DNA from: Chitinophaga lutea
GTDB lineage: Bacteria; Bacteroidota; Bacteroidia; Chitinophagales; Chitinophagaceae
Direction of reading: 5' to 3'
Assembly: GCF_003813775.1 (NCBI RefSeq)
Contig: NZ_RPDH01000003.1
Span: 1 to 64,000, forward strand
Length of the DNA stretch: 64,000 bases
This document shows, in pieces, positions 6,478-15,176 of the stretch; positions within the stretch are counted from its first letter, which is position 1, and each line of letters begins with the position of its first letter. The position numbers were made by a program, and so were the translations under genes. The notes below the pieces were generated by a model. The model had not been told where the DNA came from. It saw only the letters and a list, made by a program, of their open reading frames with translations, and searched no databases.

Positions 6478-8160
6478 CTAGATGGTGAAGCGGAAGTAGC
6501 ACCAGCAACTCCATGCGCAATACCGGTCGCCGATCTTGGCGCGTACACGCCAGCGGCCCGGTTGTGCTCCCACGAAATTGTGATTGAACGTAGTGCCGGT
6601 GATGCCGTGATAGACGGCGAAGCTCCGGAACGACTGTGCGGCCCACTGGCCTGCATTCACCGCGCCATGCGCATCGATCTCGATGCTGTAGGTGGCGCCG
6701 GGGATGTTCACGGGCGCCCATTTGAAGGTCATGGTGCGCGGGAAATGATGGAATACGCTGCCTTCTGCAGGCTCCAGCGGACGGGGCACCGCGCCTTTCC
6801 ACCAGGTGAGGGTGGGGTCCCCTAATATGCTCATGCCGTAGAACCATTGGCGCTCGCCGAGGTCGTGGTCGCTGCCCCGGGCTTTCCACCAGTCTACCAT
6901 CGCATCGCCGATGCATTTCCCTTTCCCGATCGGGTCGTAGAAGTCTGCAAAGAACAACATGGAGCCGGTTTTGGTGCTGCCTACCGCCGTAAGGCCGTAG
7001 TTGGTTTCGCCGCCGGATTTGTCGAAAATGTACCAGCCGCCGAGGTAGTCGCTTTCCGTGAACCTCGCTGTGCTGCAGCAGAAGAGGTTATAGAAGTGCG
7101 CATTGGGGGCGCGCTCGTCGCGGAAGTACGCGGTGTTGATCCATTCGGTGCTGCTGGTGGACGGGATGCGGAATGAATGGGAGTGGGGAGAAGAGTGCGA
7201 ACAAAGCTGCACGAAGGAGCGGGTTTTGTTCACTTCCACTTTGTACAGATCGGCGTCGGTGATGTCGGGATTGGTGTATTTGGTGATATAGGAAGCGGGG
7301 GTCATCAGGTCCATCTCGCAATCGTCGAAACCGGTCCAGTCGTCTTCCACATACGCCAGCGCCGAACGGGAATGGCCGAGATTGCCGGTGCGGAAGAGGT
7401 GGTTACGGTCGAAGTAGTTGTTGATGAGGGCGGGGTCGTTGCCGTTGAGTGTGGGCGTCCAGATGCGGCCTACCCAGATCTCGGGTATCACGTCGCCGGT
7501 AACGGCGTTGTATTTTCCGTCTGCGTCGGAATCGGTCCAGGTGCCGTTGGTGTCCATGTAAAATAAATCACAGGGGAATTCGGTGGACGCGCCGTAAAAG
7601 TCGTCGCTCATTTCGAACCAGGCCGGCGGGATGGCGCCTACCATCACAACGCCAACAGGGTTTTTGCCTTTGATGTAGTTGCGGATGTAAGACGGTTTGC
7701 CGCCTTTCACCACGTGTACGGTAGCCCAATAGCCGTCGCGGCCGAGGTCGAGCACATAACGTTCCACTTTGTCTTTGGTGGCGGTATATACGTCTGTATG
7801 CACGAGCACCAGCACCTTGCCGCGCGGGTGGCGGAGCCAGCTGTAGGTGTTGAGGTAGGCCTCGTTAACGGGGTAGGAAGGGCGTGGTTTTTCCTCGATG
7901 AGGGGGAGCAGGTCGAGGAATTTTTTATTGATGGTAAGGTAATCGGCGAAGCTTTTCAGGGCCAGGTTGTTCTGGTCCATCAGCTTCAGGTTTCGCACGC
8001 TTTTGTATGCCTGGGCCAGTTTGTAGTTGCGGCCCACGGCCTGCATGTTAAAAAGGGTACGGTCTTGCAGCACCTGCGTACGGATGGTCTGCAGGTTGGT
8101 GATGGATTGTTTTTCTCCGGCAACAGGGCTGCCGTTGAGAGGTTTTTTTTCGGTAGACAT
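6478..8160 (-). CDS. Gingipain-like (C25, clan CD) cysteine peptidase
   Basis: With the ATG at 8158-8160 the protein has 560 residues; an upstream TTG would add nine. Features of family C25 are visible: the segment DLFYMDTNGTW, then DSDADGKYN, and PEIWVGRI, followed by a histidine in QLCSHSSPHSH (about residue 322) and a cysteine in NLFCCSTARF (about 361). The C-terminal 100 residues look like an all-beta fibronectin-type domain (TMTFKWAPVNIPGATYSIEI). Unusually for this family there is no signal peptide, prodomain or type IX secretion C-terminal domain. Substrate unknown; clan CD peptidases cleave after specific single residues. Confidence 0.7.
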   Translation of the reverse strand: MSTEKKPLNGSPVAGEKQSITNLQTIRTQVLQDRTLFNMQAVGRNYKLAQAYKSVRNLKLMDQNNLALKSFADYLTINKKFLDLLPLIEEKPRPSYPVNEAYLNTYSWLRHPRGKVLVLVHTDVYTATKDKVERYVLDLGRDGYWATVHVVKGGKPSYIRNYIKGKNPVGVVMVGAIPPAWFEMSDDFYGASTEFPCDLFYMDTNGTWTDSDADGKYNAVTGDVIPEIWVGRIWTPTLNGNDPALINNYFDRNHLFRTGNLGHSRSALAYVEDDWTGFDDCEMDLMTPASYITKYTNPDITDADLYKVEVNKTRSFVQLCSHSSPHSHSFRIPSTSSTEWINTAYFRDERAPNAHFYNLFCCSTARFTESDYLGGWYIFDKSGGETNYGLTAVGSTKTGSMLFFADFYDPIGKGKCIGDAMVDWWKARGSDHDLGERQWFYGMSILGDPTLTWWKGAVPRPLEPAEGSVFHHFPRTMTFKWAPVNIPGATYSIEIDAHGAVNAGQWAAQSFRSFAVYHGITGTTFNHNFVGAQPGRWRVRAKIGDRYCAWSCWCYFRFTI

Positions 8161-8308
8161 TGTCTCGCTTTTTTTGAGGTTAAACAATTTGATACCTCAA
8201 AGCTACGCCGCCGTGGAGCGGTTGAACAGGTAGCATCTACCTGAATTTAAGCGTATTTATACGCAGGCCTCCCGCTGTATATTGTACCTGTCGCCTGAAA
8301 TGCGGAAA

Positions 8309-8330
8309 GGCGCCCCTTTTTGGGGGCGCC
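8309..8330 (-). terminator. Hairpin after the cytochrome-like lipoprotein gene
   Basis: GGCGCCCC and GGGGCGCC pair around a loop of T residues, about 110 bases past the lipoprotein stop. On the minus strand only a short T-run follows, so termination strength is uncertain. Confidence 0.5.
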
Positions 8331-8439
8331 GCTTGTTTTCCGGTGGCCATACTGTTGTTGACAATGCCTGCACACCGCGCCATCCGGCGGATGTACAGGC
8401 ATAGTGATGATGCATGAAGCAATGCTGAAGAGCCTGCGC

Positions 8440-9024
8440 CTAGTCGGAGTAACGGCCGCCGGCGGTTACCCAGGCCGTGATCTTGTCTTTTTCCGCCTGG
8501 GTCAAAGAGCCACCCACGGGCATGGTGCCAAGGTCAACCGCTCTTACCTTTATTCTGGCAGCAGCGCTGACGATGTTGCAATCGCCCTGGAGGTTGCGGC
8601 CCCCGCTTTGGTTGGTGTTGTTATGGCAACCCTGGCATTTCGCGGCCACCAGCGTTCTTACTTCGGCGAACTTGGGGCCGGCTGCTGCCGCAGCGATGGT
8701 AGCCTGTGCGGTTTTCGTGCAGCCGTCCGCGTCCTTTACCGTAACGGTGTAATTACCGGCGGCTTTGGCGCTGAAAGTGTTCGCTGCCGCGAAAGTGGTG
8801 CCGTCGATGCTGTAGGTAAAGCCGGAGCTGCCTGTGGCGGTAACGATGATGGTGCCGGTGGGGGCGCATGCATCAGAGGCGGTGACGGCGGCCGCCACCA
8901 CGATCGTTTTGCTGGCGCAGGGGTCGGTGTTTTTCGGTCCGTCATCGCTTTTGGAACAGGCTGCCAAAGCAACGGCGAAAAAAGACATGGCTGCAAGTGC
9001 AGGAACATTCGGTGATTTAAACAT
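8440..9024 (-). CDS. Cytochrome c-like lipoprotein with SprB-type repeat
   Basis: The start at 9022-9024 gives a 194-residue lipoprotein with lipobox ALAAC (Cys23). The longer frame would run through the cyclase gene. Residues about 45-110 resemble one SprB-type beta repeat (GFTYSIDGTTF, then AAGNYTVTVKDADGCT). The C-terminal third carries one haem-binding motif KCQGCHNNTN and a likely axial methionine in GTMPVGGSLTQAEKDKI, as in single-haem c-type cytochromes. It probably sits in the outer or inner membrane by its lipid anchor and transfers electrons or serves as a haem-containing accessory. No partner oxidoreductase is nearby. Confidence 0.75.
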   Translation of the reverse strand: MFKSPNVPALAAMSFFAVALAACSKSDDGPKNTDPCASKTIVVAAAVTASDACAPTGTIIVTATGSSGFTYSIDGTTFAAANTFSAKAAGNYTVTVKDADGCTKTAQATIAAAAAGPKFAEVRTLVAAKCQGCHNNTNQSGGRNLQGDCNIVSAAARIKVRAVDLGTMPVGGSLTQAEKDKITAWVTAGGRYSD

Positions 9025-9128
9025 GCAATTGGATTGAGTTAGGTGAAAATTTCCTTTAATACCGGAATTCTCCGCGCATGGTTGCCTTGCTGCTGCAGGT
9101 TTTTCAAAAAATAATTTTAACGGGCCCG

Positions 9129-9896
9129 TCAATGCTCCAGTATCGCCACTACCCTTGCCGGCGCCGCTGAAGCGCCAACGATCTTCAGCGGGAACACGCA
9201 TACCTTGAAACCGGAAGGCGGCAGTGCATCCAGGTTTACGAGTTGTTCCATATGGCAGTATTCTTCCCGCTGCCCGACCAGGTGCGCTTCCCAGAACAGT
9301 TCCCGGTTGCCGGTCAGTTTTGCCTGGCTGATCATGTAAGGAAGCGGCAGGTCCCAGCCCCATTGATCGATGCCCATCATTTTGATGCCCTGGCCGATCA
9401 GCCAGCTGGTAGCCTCTTTGCTCATGCCGGTCCCTTTTTTATGAAAGTCAGGCGTGCCGTTAAAGCGGTCCCGCCCCGTTTTGATCAGTACGATCATGCC
9501 CGGTTGCAGGGTAACGTTGATCTGCGCGAGGCTTTTTCGTACATCGTCTGCCGTGATGGGATCGAAGTCCGCTTTGTGGGTCATGTCCAGCACCACCCCG
9601 TTGCCGTAGCACCAGTCGAGCGGTATCTCATCGATCGTTTTCGCTTTCTGGCCATCTACCACGGGACTGTAGTGCCAGGGAGCGTCCACGTGCGTGGTGG
9701 CGTGAACGCCCATTTTTTGAATGGTGTCATCCGCCCAGCCGGAAAACCCCGAAGGGAATAATCTGAAAGGAAGGCCCACCAGCCTGATGAGCCATTTTGC
9801 CTTGTGATGCGGTTTGTGTTTGATTTTTACGCGCATGAACCAGGGATCGGAGCGGTTGTAGCGGATAGGTTTCGACAGATCGATGATGGTTGCCAT
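9129..9896 (-). CDS. Cyclase-family (kynurenine-formamidase-like) metal hydrolase
   Basis: This 255-residue protein has the metal-binding motif HATTHVDAPWH typical of the cyclase family (HxTHxDxPxH), which includes bacterial kynurenine formamidase and isatin hydrolase. The family uses bivalent metal, often Mn or Zn, to hydrolyse amide bonds. Supporting parts are the DWCYGNGVVLDMTH segment and the catalytic-type HME motif at EEYCHMEQL. No tryptophan-degradation genes are nearby, so the substrate is not assigned. It lies upstream of the lipoprotein gene on the same strand with about 100 bases between. Confidence 0.8.
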   Translation of the reverse strand: MATIIDLSKPIRYNRSDPWFMRVKIKHKPHHKAKWLIRLVGLPFRLFPSGFSGWADDTIQKMGVHATTHVDAPWHYSPVVDGQKAKTIDEIPLDWCYGNGVVLDMTHKADFDPITADDVRKSLAQINVTLQPGMIVLIKTGRDRFNGTPDFHKKGTGMSKEATSWLIGQGIKMMGIDQWGWDLPLPYMISQAKLTGNRELFWEAHLVGQREEYCHMEQLVNLDALPPSGFKVCVFPLKIVGASAAPARVVAILEH

Positions 9897-10002
9897 GGTG
9901 ATGCCGGGAGATTAGGATGTATTTGATGCCGCAATGATAAATATTTATTCCGGATGTCGTGTTTGTACAATTAAAGGAACGCAGGCTTTGGTAATTTTAA
10001 GT

Positions 10003-10383
10003 ATGATTTCCGTTGAAACATTTAAGGCGATGTGCCTGGCCCTGCCTGAAGTGCAGGAGGTGACGCACGGGGGTTCCCCGGCTTTCCGGACAAAGCGCCG
10101 CATTTTTGCCACGCTATGGCCGGACCAGAACCCGGCGAATGCCGCCATTACCAAACCCAGCGCCAATTTCGGCTTTACGCCGGAGGAGCAGGCGGCCTTC
10201 TGCAATTCCGCGCCTGACAGTTTTTTACCGGTGCCCGGCGGATGGGGCCGCCAGGGATGGACTACGGTAAAACTCTGGAAGGTCAAAAAGAAAATGCTCG
10301 AAAGCGCCATTCACAGCGCGTGGTATGGCGCCGCTCCACCCAAACTGCAGGAGCAGTACCGCCTCGAAAACGGGCTGGAGTAA
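10003..10383 (+). CDS. YjbR/MmcQ-family protein
   Basis: I chose the ATG at 10003, giving 126 residues starting MISVETFKAMCLALPEV; the longer frame from 9934 adds an unlikely cysteine-rich leader. The pattern of an N-terminal helix ending in ALPEVQEVTHGGSPAFRT, followed by IFATLWPDQ and a C-terminal GWTTVKLWKVKKKMLESAIHSAW region, fits the CyaY-like YjbR/MmcQ family, thought to bind DNA or act in stress but of unknown molecular function. A small hairpin (10385-10413) follows the stop. Confidence 0.8.
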   Translation: MISVETFKAMCLALPEVQEVTHGGSPAFRTKRRIFATLWPDQNPANAAITKPSANFGFTPEEQAAFCNSAPDSFLPVPGGWGRQGWTTVKLWKVKKKMLESAIHSAWYGAAPPKLQEQYRLENGLE

Positions 10384-10887
10384 GTGCCGGTAAATGCCTT
10401 GGCGGTACCGGCACATGGCTGCGTTGGCTGGTATAAATATTTTTATTACTGCCGCTTTACGATTTGGCGCACCATGACAATCGGGTCGTTTGTCCTTCGG
10501 TTTGCTTGTCTCATCCTTCTGCCATCCTCCTGTCATCCTCCTGTGATCCTCCTGTCAAACACCGTCAAACTCGCTGTGGTATTGAAAGCGGTAGGAGAAT
10601 CGACGGACAATCGCTATAGGATGACCGAAGGATCGCAGGAGGATCACAGGTGTTTGGAGGATGTTTTTGGGTGTGATCCGGGAAAATGATGTTTCGGGCC
10701 GAAATTTCAGATGATGTGATAAAGCGGGGGAGCGTTGTGTATTTATAAAAAAAGGGGCGGGAAGGGGTTGGAAAATGGTGCTGTGAAAAAGTACGGCCGG
10801 CATTTATACCCCGATTGCGGGTGAAATGCCGGCCGCATTGTTTGTTGTAAATATTACGCCCGTGCAACGTTGTGCACGCGAGACGAT
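10384..10887. repeat. Convergent gap with short degenerate repeats
   Basis: Between the convergent YjbR and DeoR-type genes lie 504 bases without a gene. A hairpin with arms TGCCGGTA/TACCGGCA follows the YjbR stop. From about 10510 to 10670 the core ATCCTCCTGT is repeated three times directly and reappears inverted (AGGAGGATCACAGG) about 110 bases on, so the two halves could fold together. I see no promoter or coding signal. Confidence 0.5.
10794..10835 (-). terminator. Terminator for the DeoR-type regulator
   Basis: CGGCCGGCATTT and AAATGCCGGCCG form a 12-bp stem, and on the minus strand the stem is followed by a T-run. It lies 50 bases beyond the regulator's stop. Confidence 0.75.
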
Positions 10888-11676
10888 TTATAATATCGTG
10901 AGATTTTTCGCTTTGTAAGGCTGGAGGTCCGCACTGTCTGCCGGCAGTTCCGTGATCAGGTAGTCGATCTCCTGGAGGTCGGCTATTTTCATTTTCATGG
11001 AAGAGTTCAGCTTCTCCGAAATGGCGAGTATCGCCACTTTATCGGCCGCCTTGATCATCGCCTTTTTCACCTGTATGGTTTCCCAGTCGGAATCGGTAAG
11101 CCCGTTGGCCGGGTCGATGGCATTGGTGCCGATGATGCAGAGATCCGCCCGGATGTTCGACAGGTATTCAAATACCTCGCCGCTCACCGTCATCTGGCTG
11201 TAGGTGGAAATCTGCCCGCCGATCACGATGGTTTTGATCATGGGTTTGTCGAGCAGCTCCACGGCGCTCAGCACGTTGACCGTAATAAAAGTGGCGCGCA
11301 GGTTAGCGGGTATTTTTTTGATGAATTCGCGGATGGTGGTGCCGCCGCCGATCAGCACGATCATATCGTCGCGCAGCAGCTGCAGGGTTTTGTCCGCAAT
11401 GGCCACCTTGTTGTTCTGCGCATAGGTCTGCGAGTCGTGCCCGTAATGATAGGCAATAGACATCGCGCCGCCCTTGATTTTTACCACCTCTCCGTCGTCC
11501 GCCAACTCGTTCACGTCCCGGCGGATCGTATCCTCCGAAACATTGATCAGGCTAACCAGGTCTGCGTAAGTAATCCGGGTGTGGATGTTTACCTGTTTGA
11601 TGATCAGTTCTTTACGTGCTTTTTTGGTCAGCGAAACAGGGGGTAACTGGTCCTGTGTATTAATATCCATAGTCAT
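10888..11676 (-). CDS. DeoR-family transcriptional repressor
   Basis: This 262-residue protein has an N-terminal DeoR winged helix (about 18-75, RITYADLVSLINVSEDTIRR) and a DeoRC sensor domain (about 90-245) with the phosphosugar-binding loop IGGGTTIREF and conserved GTNAIDPANGLTDSDWE. DeoR proteins usually repress sugar catabolic genes and are released by a phosphorylated intermediate. It is divergent from the SusC/SusD-GntP-RidA-kinase genes, so the inducer may be the phosphorylated product of the kinase at 18826. This is inference from layout. Confidence 0.88.
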   Translation of the reverse strand: MTMDINTQDQLPPVSLTKKARKELIIKQVNIHTRITYADLVSLINVSEDTIRRDVNELADDGEVVKIKGGAMSIAYHYGHDSQTYAQNNKVAIADKTLQLLRDDMIVLIGGGTTIREFIKKIPANLRATFITVNVLSAVELLDKPMIKTIVIGGQISTYSQMTVSGEVFEYLSNIRADLCIIGTNAIDPANGLTDSDWETIQVKKAMIKAADKVAILAISEKLNSSMKMKIADLQEIDYLITELPADSADLQPYKAKNLTIL

Positions 11677-11801
11677 CTAGCGGTTGATGTTAAGAAAAAT
11701 ACCCGGTATATGCAAATCGCCTCCTCCGCAATGCCCGGTCTGCGCTATCCTCAAAATTAGAACTTATGCCTGAAATTTGCACTTTTTGACGAATTAAATA
11801 A

Positions 11802-11927
11802 TAATTATGCAAAAAATAGGTGCTTAGTGTACGGTTGACATATTTTCAATTAGCTGATAAATAGTATGTTATTTAAAATCATCGTCAACTTATCTTGCGT
11901 ATAGTGCAAATTAATTATGCAAAAAAT
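11802..11927. promoter_or_regulatory. Direct repeats in the DeoR-susC divergent region
   Basis: The 16-mer TAATTATGCAAAAAAT occurs at 11802-11817 and again at 11912-11927, 110 bases apart, within the AT-rich 320-base divergent control region. The second copy lies inside an imperfect palindrome (GCAAATT ... AATTTGC, 11906-11931). These are the best candidates for operator sites of the DeoR-type regulator. Confidence 0.5.
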
Positions 11928-11997
11928 TTGCAGTTCTCGCTGGAATACCTAATTTTAGGACAACGATTTTAAACTCCTTATCAACCAAACCACAGTG

Positions 11998-14900
11998 ATG
12001 AAAACAATAACACACGTGGCTTTCCGTAACCTGCTATTGCTGCTGTGCAGTGTGCTGTTTTTCATGGAAAGTACCGCTCAGTCTCCCAATCCCGTACAGC
12101 TCTCCGGTACGGTCACCAGTGCAGCAGACGGACAACCCGTCATCGGCGCCACCATCACGCTGGCCAACGCAAAAAATGTGGGAGCCGTCACCGATCCGCA
12201 GGGGCATTTTACCCTCCGTGTACCCGCCTCGCATGGCCCCGTTCAGCTCATTGTCACTTTCATCGGTTATGAACGCAAAACGATCAATGTACCTGCGGGT
12301 CAAACGCAGGTGGACATTGCCCTGGGTGAGAACACCAAAGCGCTGAACGAAGTGGTGGTGACCGCACTCGGCATCAAAAAACAACGCAAGGCCGTGACCT
12401 ACGCCATGACGGAAGTGAAAGGCAGCGAATTCACGCAGGCCCGTGAAATCAATGTGGCGGACGCCCTCACCGGAAAAATCGCCGGGGTCAACGCGTCGAG
12501 CCTTGCCGGCGGCCCGGGCAGCTCCAGCCGCGTGGTGATCCGCGGCAACGGCTCCTTCGGGAGCGACAACCAGCCACTGTACGTGATCAACGGCATGCCC
12601 ATCGACAACAGCACGCCCAACGTGCCCGCCAGCGGCAACGCTTCCATCGGGCTGAATGCGGACCGTGGCGATGGCATCGCGGGCATCAACCCGGACGATA
12701 TCGAGTCCATCACCGTACTGAAAGGCGCGACCGCTTCGGCGCTGTATGGTTCCCGCGCGGCGAACGGCGTGATCATGATCACCACCAAAAAAGGCGTGAA
12801 ACAAAAAGGCATCGGGGTCGATTTCAACTCCACTCTCACGGTGGAAACACCTTCCATCATCCCGGACTGGCAATATGAATACGGCCAGGGACAGAAAGGC
12901 CTCAAACCGGTTACGCAGGCAGACGCCATTGCGTCGGGCCGGCTTTCATTCGGGCCCCGCATCGACGGCGCCAACTCCATGCAGTTCGATGGCGTGAGCC
13001 GCCCGTACACCGCGCAGAAAAACAATATCAAAAACTTCTACAGAACGGGCACCACGTTTACCAATACCATCGCCGCTTCCGGCGGCGGTGACTTTGGTAC
13101 CTACCGCCTGTCGCTGTCGGACATGAATAACTACGGCCTCGTGCCGCATCAGCAGCTCAATAAAAAGATCTTCTCGCTGTCGCTCACCGGCAACCTGCAC
13201 AAACGGGTAACGGTGGAAGGATACGCGCAGTACAACATCGAAAAGGCGGTGAACCGCGCCAACGTATCCGATGCGCCGGGCAACCCCAACTGGGGCACTT
13301 ACATGCTCGCCAATACGGTGGACGTGCGCAACCTCGCGCCCGGTTACAATACGCTCACCGGTGCGGAAACGCTGTGGAACCCCTCCGGTTTCGCCAGCAA
13401 CCCGTACTTCGTGGTGAACCGGTTTGTGAACAACGACGACCGCCGCCGTTTCATCGGGAATGTGAGCGTGAAGTTCAATATCCTCGACAACCTGTTCCTC
13501 CGCGGCCGCGTGAACCACGACTTCACGGACGTGGGCTGGACGGGCATTGTGCCCACCGGCACGGCATATGCGCCAAAAGGGTTTTTCCAGCAGCAGACCA
13601 ACGGCATCACCGAAACCAATGGCGAACTGACGCTGAACTACAGCGGCCGTCTTGGCAAAAACTTCACGCTCGATGCGATGGCGGGTGGCAACCAGCGCAA
13701 AGCCAAAACGAACAACGTGATTTTGCTCGGCACCGATTTTTCCGTGCCCAACTTTTATGACCCTTCCAACGTGGTGAGCCTCACCACCACCAACCAGAAT
13801 ATCCGCTCCGCCGTGAACTCGGTATTCGGTTCGGTGGACCTGGGGTATAAAGACATGTTGTTCCTCACCGCCACGGGCCGCAACGACTGGTTCTCCACCC
13901 TCGACCCACGCGACAACAACATCTTTTATCCTTCCATCGGCGCCAGCTTCCTCCTCTCCGAAGCCGTCAAATTACCGGGGTGGATCAACTACGCCAAAGT
14001 GCGCGCCTCCTGGGCGCAGGTAGGCGGCGGCACGCCGGCGGCGTATGTGCTCACGCAAACGTACAGCCTCGTGCCCGGTGGCGGCCACCTGGGCCAGCCG
14101 CTGCAAACGCCCACCCAAACCGTGGGCACCACTTCCGGTTTGCTGAACGCGCCCAACGCCTCCCTCAAACCGTATACTTCCACCACGTACGAAGCCGGCC
14201 TGGAAGCGCGTTTCCTCGGCGGCAGACTGAGCGCCGACCTCGCCGTGTATAACCGCCGCACGACGGACGACATCGTGCAGGTGAGCATTTCACCGGCATC
14301 CGGTTATAACACCACTTTCCTCAACGTGGGCGAGATGAACAACAAAGGCATCGAACTGATGCTGAGCGGCACGGCGGTGAAACAACCGGACTTCAGCTGG
14401 GATGTGACGTTCACCGGCTCTTACAATAAAAACGAAGTGCTGAAGCTGGCCGACGGGCTCGACCGCATTCAAATGGACGTAGCGGTAAACAGCTACGCGT
14501 TCATCTTCGCGGAAGTAGGCAAACCTTACAGCACCATCAAAGGATATAAAGTGAAGAAGAATGCCGAAGGCAAAACCATGTACAACAAAGCCAACGGGTT
14601 CGAGCTCACCACCGGGCTGGAAGATCTCGGCACCGGCGTATCGCCCTGGTCCGGCGGGATCAACAACAGTTTCAGTTATAAACGTTTTAACCTCAGTTTC
14701 CTGATCGACGGGAAATTCGGCGGGCATGTGTATTCCGGCACCAACCTCTACGCTACGCGTTTCGGGCTGCACCGGATCACGCTGCCGGGGCGTGAAGGCG
14801 GGCTGACCGTGACCGGCGTGGACGACGAGAACAAACCCTTCACCAGAACCTTTACGTACAACAACGATCTGCAGGCGTATTACGATAACTACAAGTTCCA

Positions 14901-15165
14901 GTCGGAGCGTTTCATCTATTCCTCCGATTTCATCAAGCTGCGACAGGTGATACTGGGTTACAGCCTGCCGGCGAACCTGTTTTCGTTCGCGAAGTTCCAG
15001 TCGGTATCGCTTTCACTGGTGGGCCGCAACCTGCTGATCCTGCACAAAAAAGCGCCGAACATCGATCCGGAGTCTACGTTCAACAACTCCAATGCACAGG
15101 GCTTTGAAATGTTCGGCGTGCCGCGTACCCGCAGCTTCGGCCTGAACCTGATGGTTAAATTGTAA
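11998..15165 (+). CDS. SusC/RagA-type TonB-linked outer membrane transporter
   Basis: Starting at the ATG at 11998 (a GTG precedes it), the 1055-residue protein has a signal peptide (about 1-29), a carboxypeptidase-regulatory-like domain (about 33-115, LSGTVTSAADGQPVIGATIT), a TonB-box-like NEVVVTALG, a plug domain and a long beta barrel. The SusC hallmarks IRGNGSFGSDNQPLYVINGMP and ASALYGSRAANGVIMITTKK are present. It imports a ligand captured with the SusD protein encoded 11 bases downstream. The neighbouring GntP and kinase genes suggest a sugar-acid substrate. Confidence 0.93.
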   Translation: MKTITHVAFRNLLLLLCSVLFFMESTAQSPNPVQLSGTVTSAADGQPVIGATITLANAKNVGAVTDPQGHFTLRVPASHGPVQLIVTFIGYERKTINVPAGQTQVDIALGENTKALNEVVVTALGIKKQRKAVTYAMTEVKGSEFTQAREINVADALTGKIAGVNASSLAGGPGSSSRVVIRGNGSFGSDNQPLYVINGMPIDNSTPNVPASGNASIGLNADRGDGIAGINPDDIESITVLKGATASALYGSRAANGVIMITTKKGVKQKGIGVDFNSTLTVETPSIIPDWQYEYGQGQKGLKPVTQADAIASGRLSFGPRIDGANSMQFDGVSRPYTAQKNNIKNFYRTGTTFTNTIAASGGGDFGTYRLSLSDMNNYGLVPHQQLNKKIFSLSLTGNLHKRVTVEGYAQYNIEKAVNRANVSDAPGNPNWGTYMLANTVDVRNLAPGYNTLTGAETLWNPSGFASNPYFVVNRFVNNDDRRRFIGNVSVKFNILDNLFLRGRVNHDFTDVGWTGIVPTGTAYAPKGFFQQQTNGITETNGELTLNYSGRLGKNFTLDAMAGGNQRKAKTNNVILLGTDFSVPNFYDPSNVVSLTTTNQNIRSAVNSVFGSVDLGYKDMLFLTATGRNDWFSTLDPRDNNIFYPSIGASFLLSEAVKLPGWINYAKVRASWAQVGGGTPAAYVLTQTYSLVPGGGHLGQPLQTPTQTVGTTSGLLNAPNASLKPYTSTTYEAGLEARFLGGRLSADLAVYNRRTTDDIVQVSISPASGYNTTFLNVGEMNNKGIELMLSGTAVKQPDFSWDVTFTGSYNKNEVLKLADGLDRIQMDVAVNSYAFIFAEVGKPYSTIKGYKVKKNAEGKTMYNKANGFELTTGLEDLGTGVSPWSGGINNSFSYKRFNLSFLIDGKFGGHVYSGTNLYATRFGLHRITLPGREGGLTVTGVDDENKPFTRTFTYNNDLQAYYDNYKFQSERFIYSSDFIKLRQVILGYSLPANLFSFAKFQSVSLSLVGRNLLILHKKAPNIDPESTFNNSNAQGFEMFGVPRTRSFGLNLMVKL

Positions 15166-15176
15166 AAACAACTTTT

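Noticed and set aside
9025..9363. N-terminal extension of the cytochrome-like lipoprotein
   Set aside because: It would overlap the cyclase gene by over 230 bases and remove the lipoprotein signal from the N-terminus.
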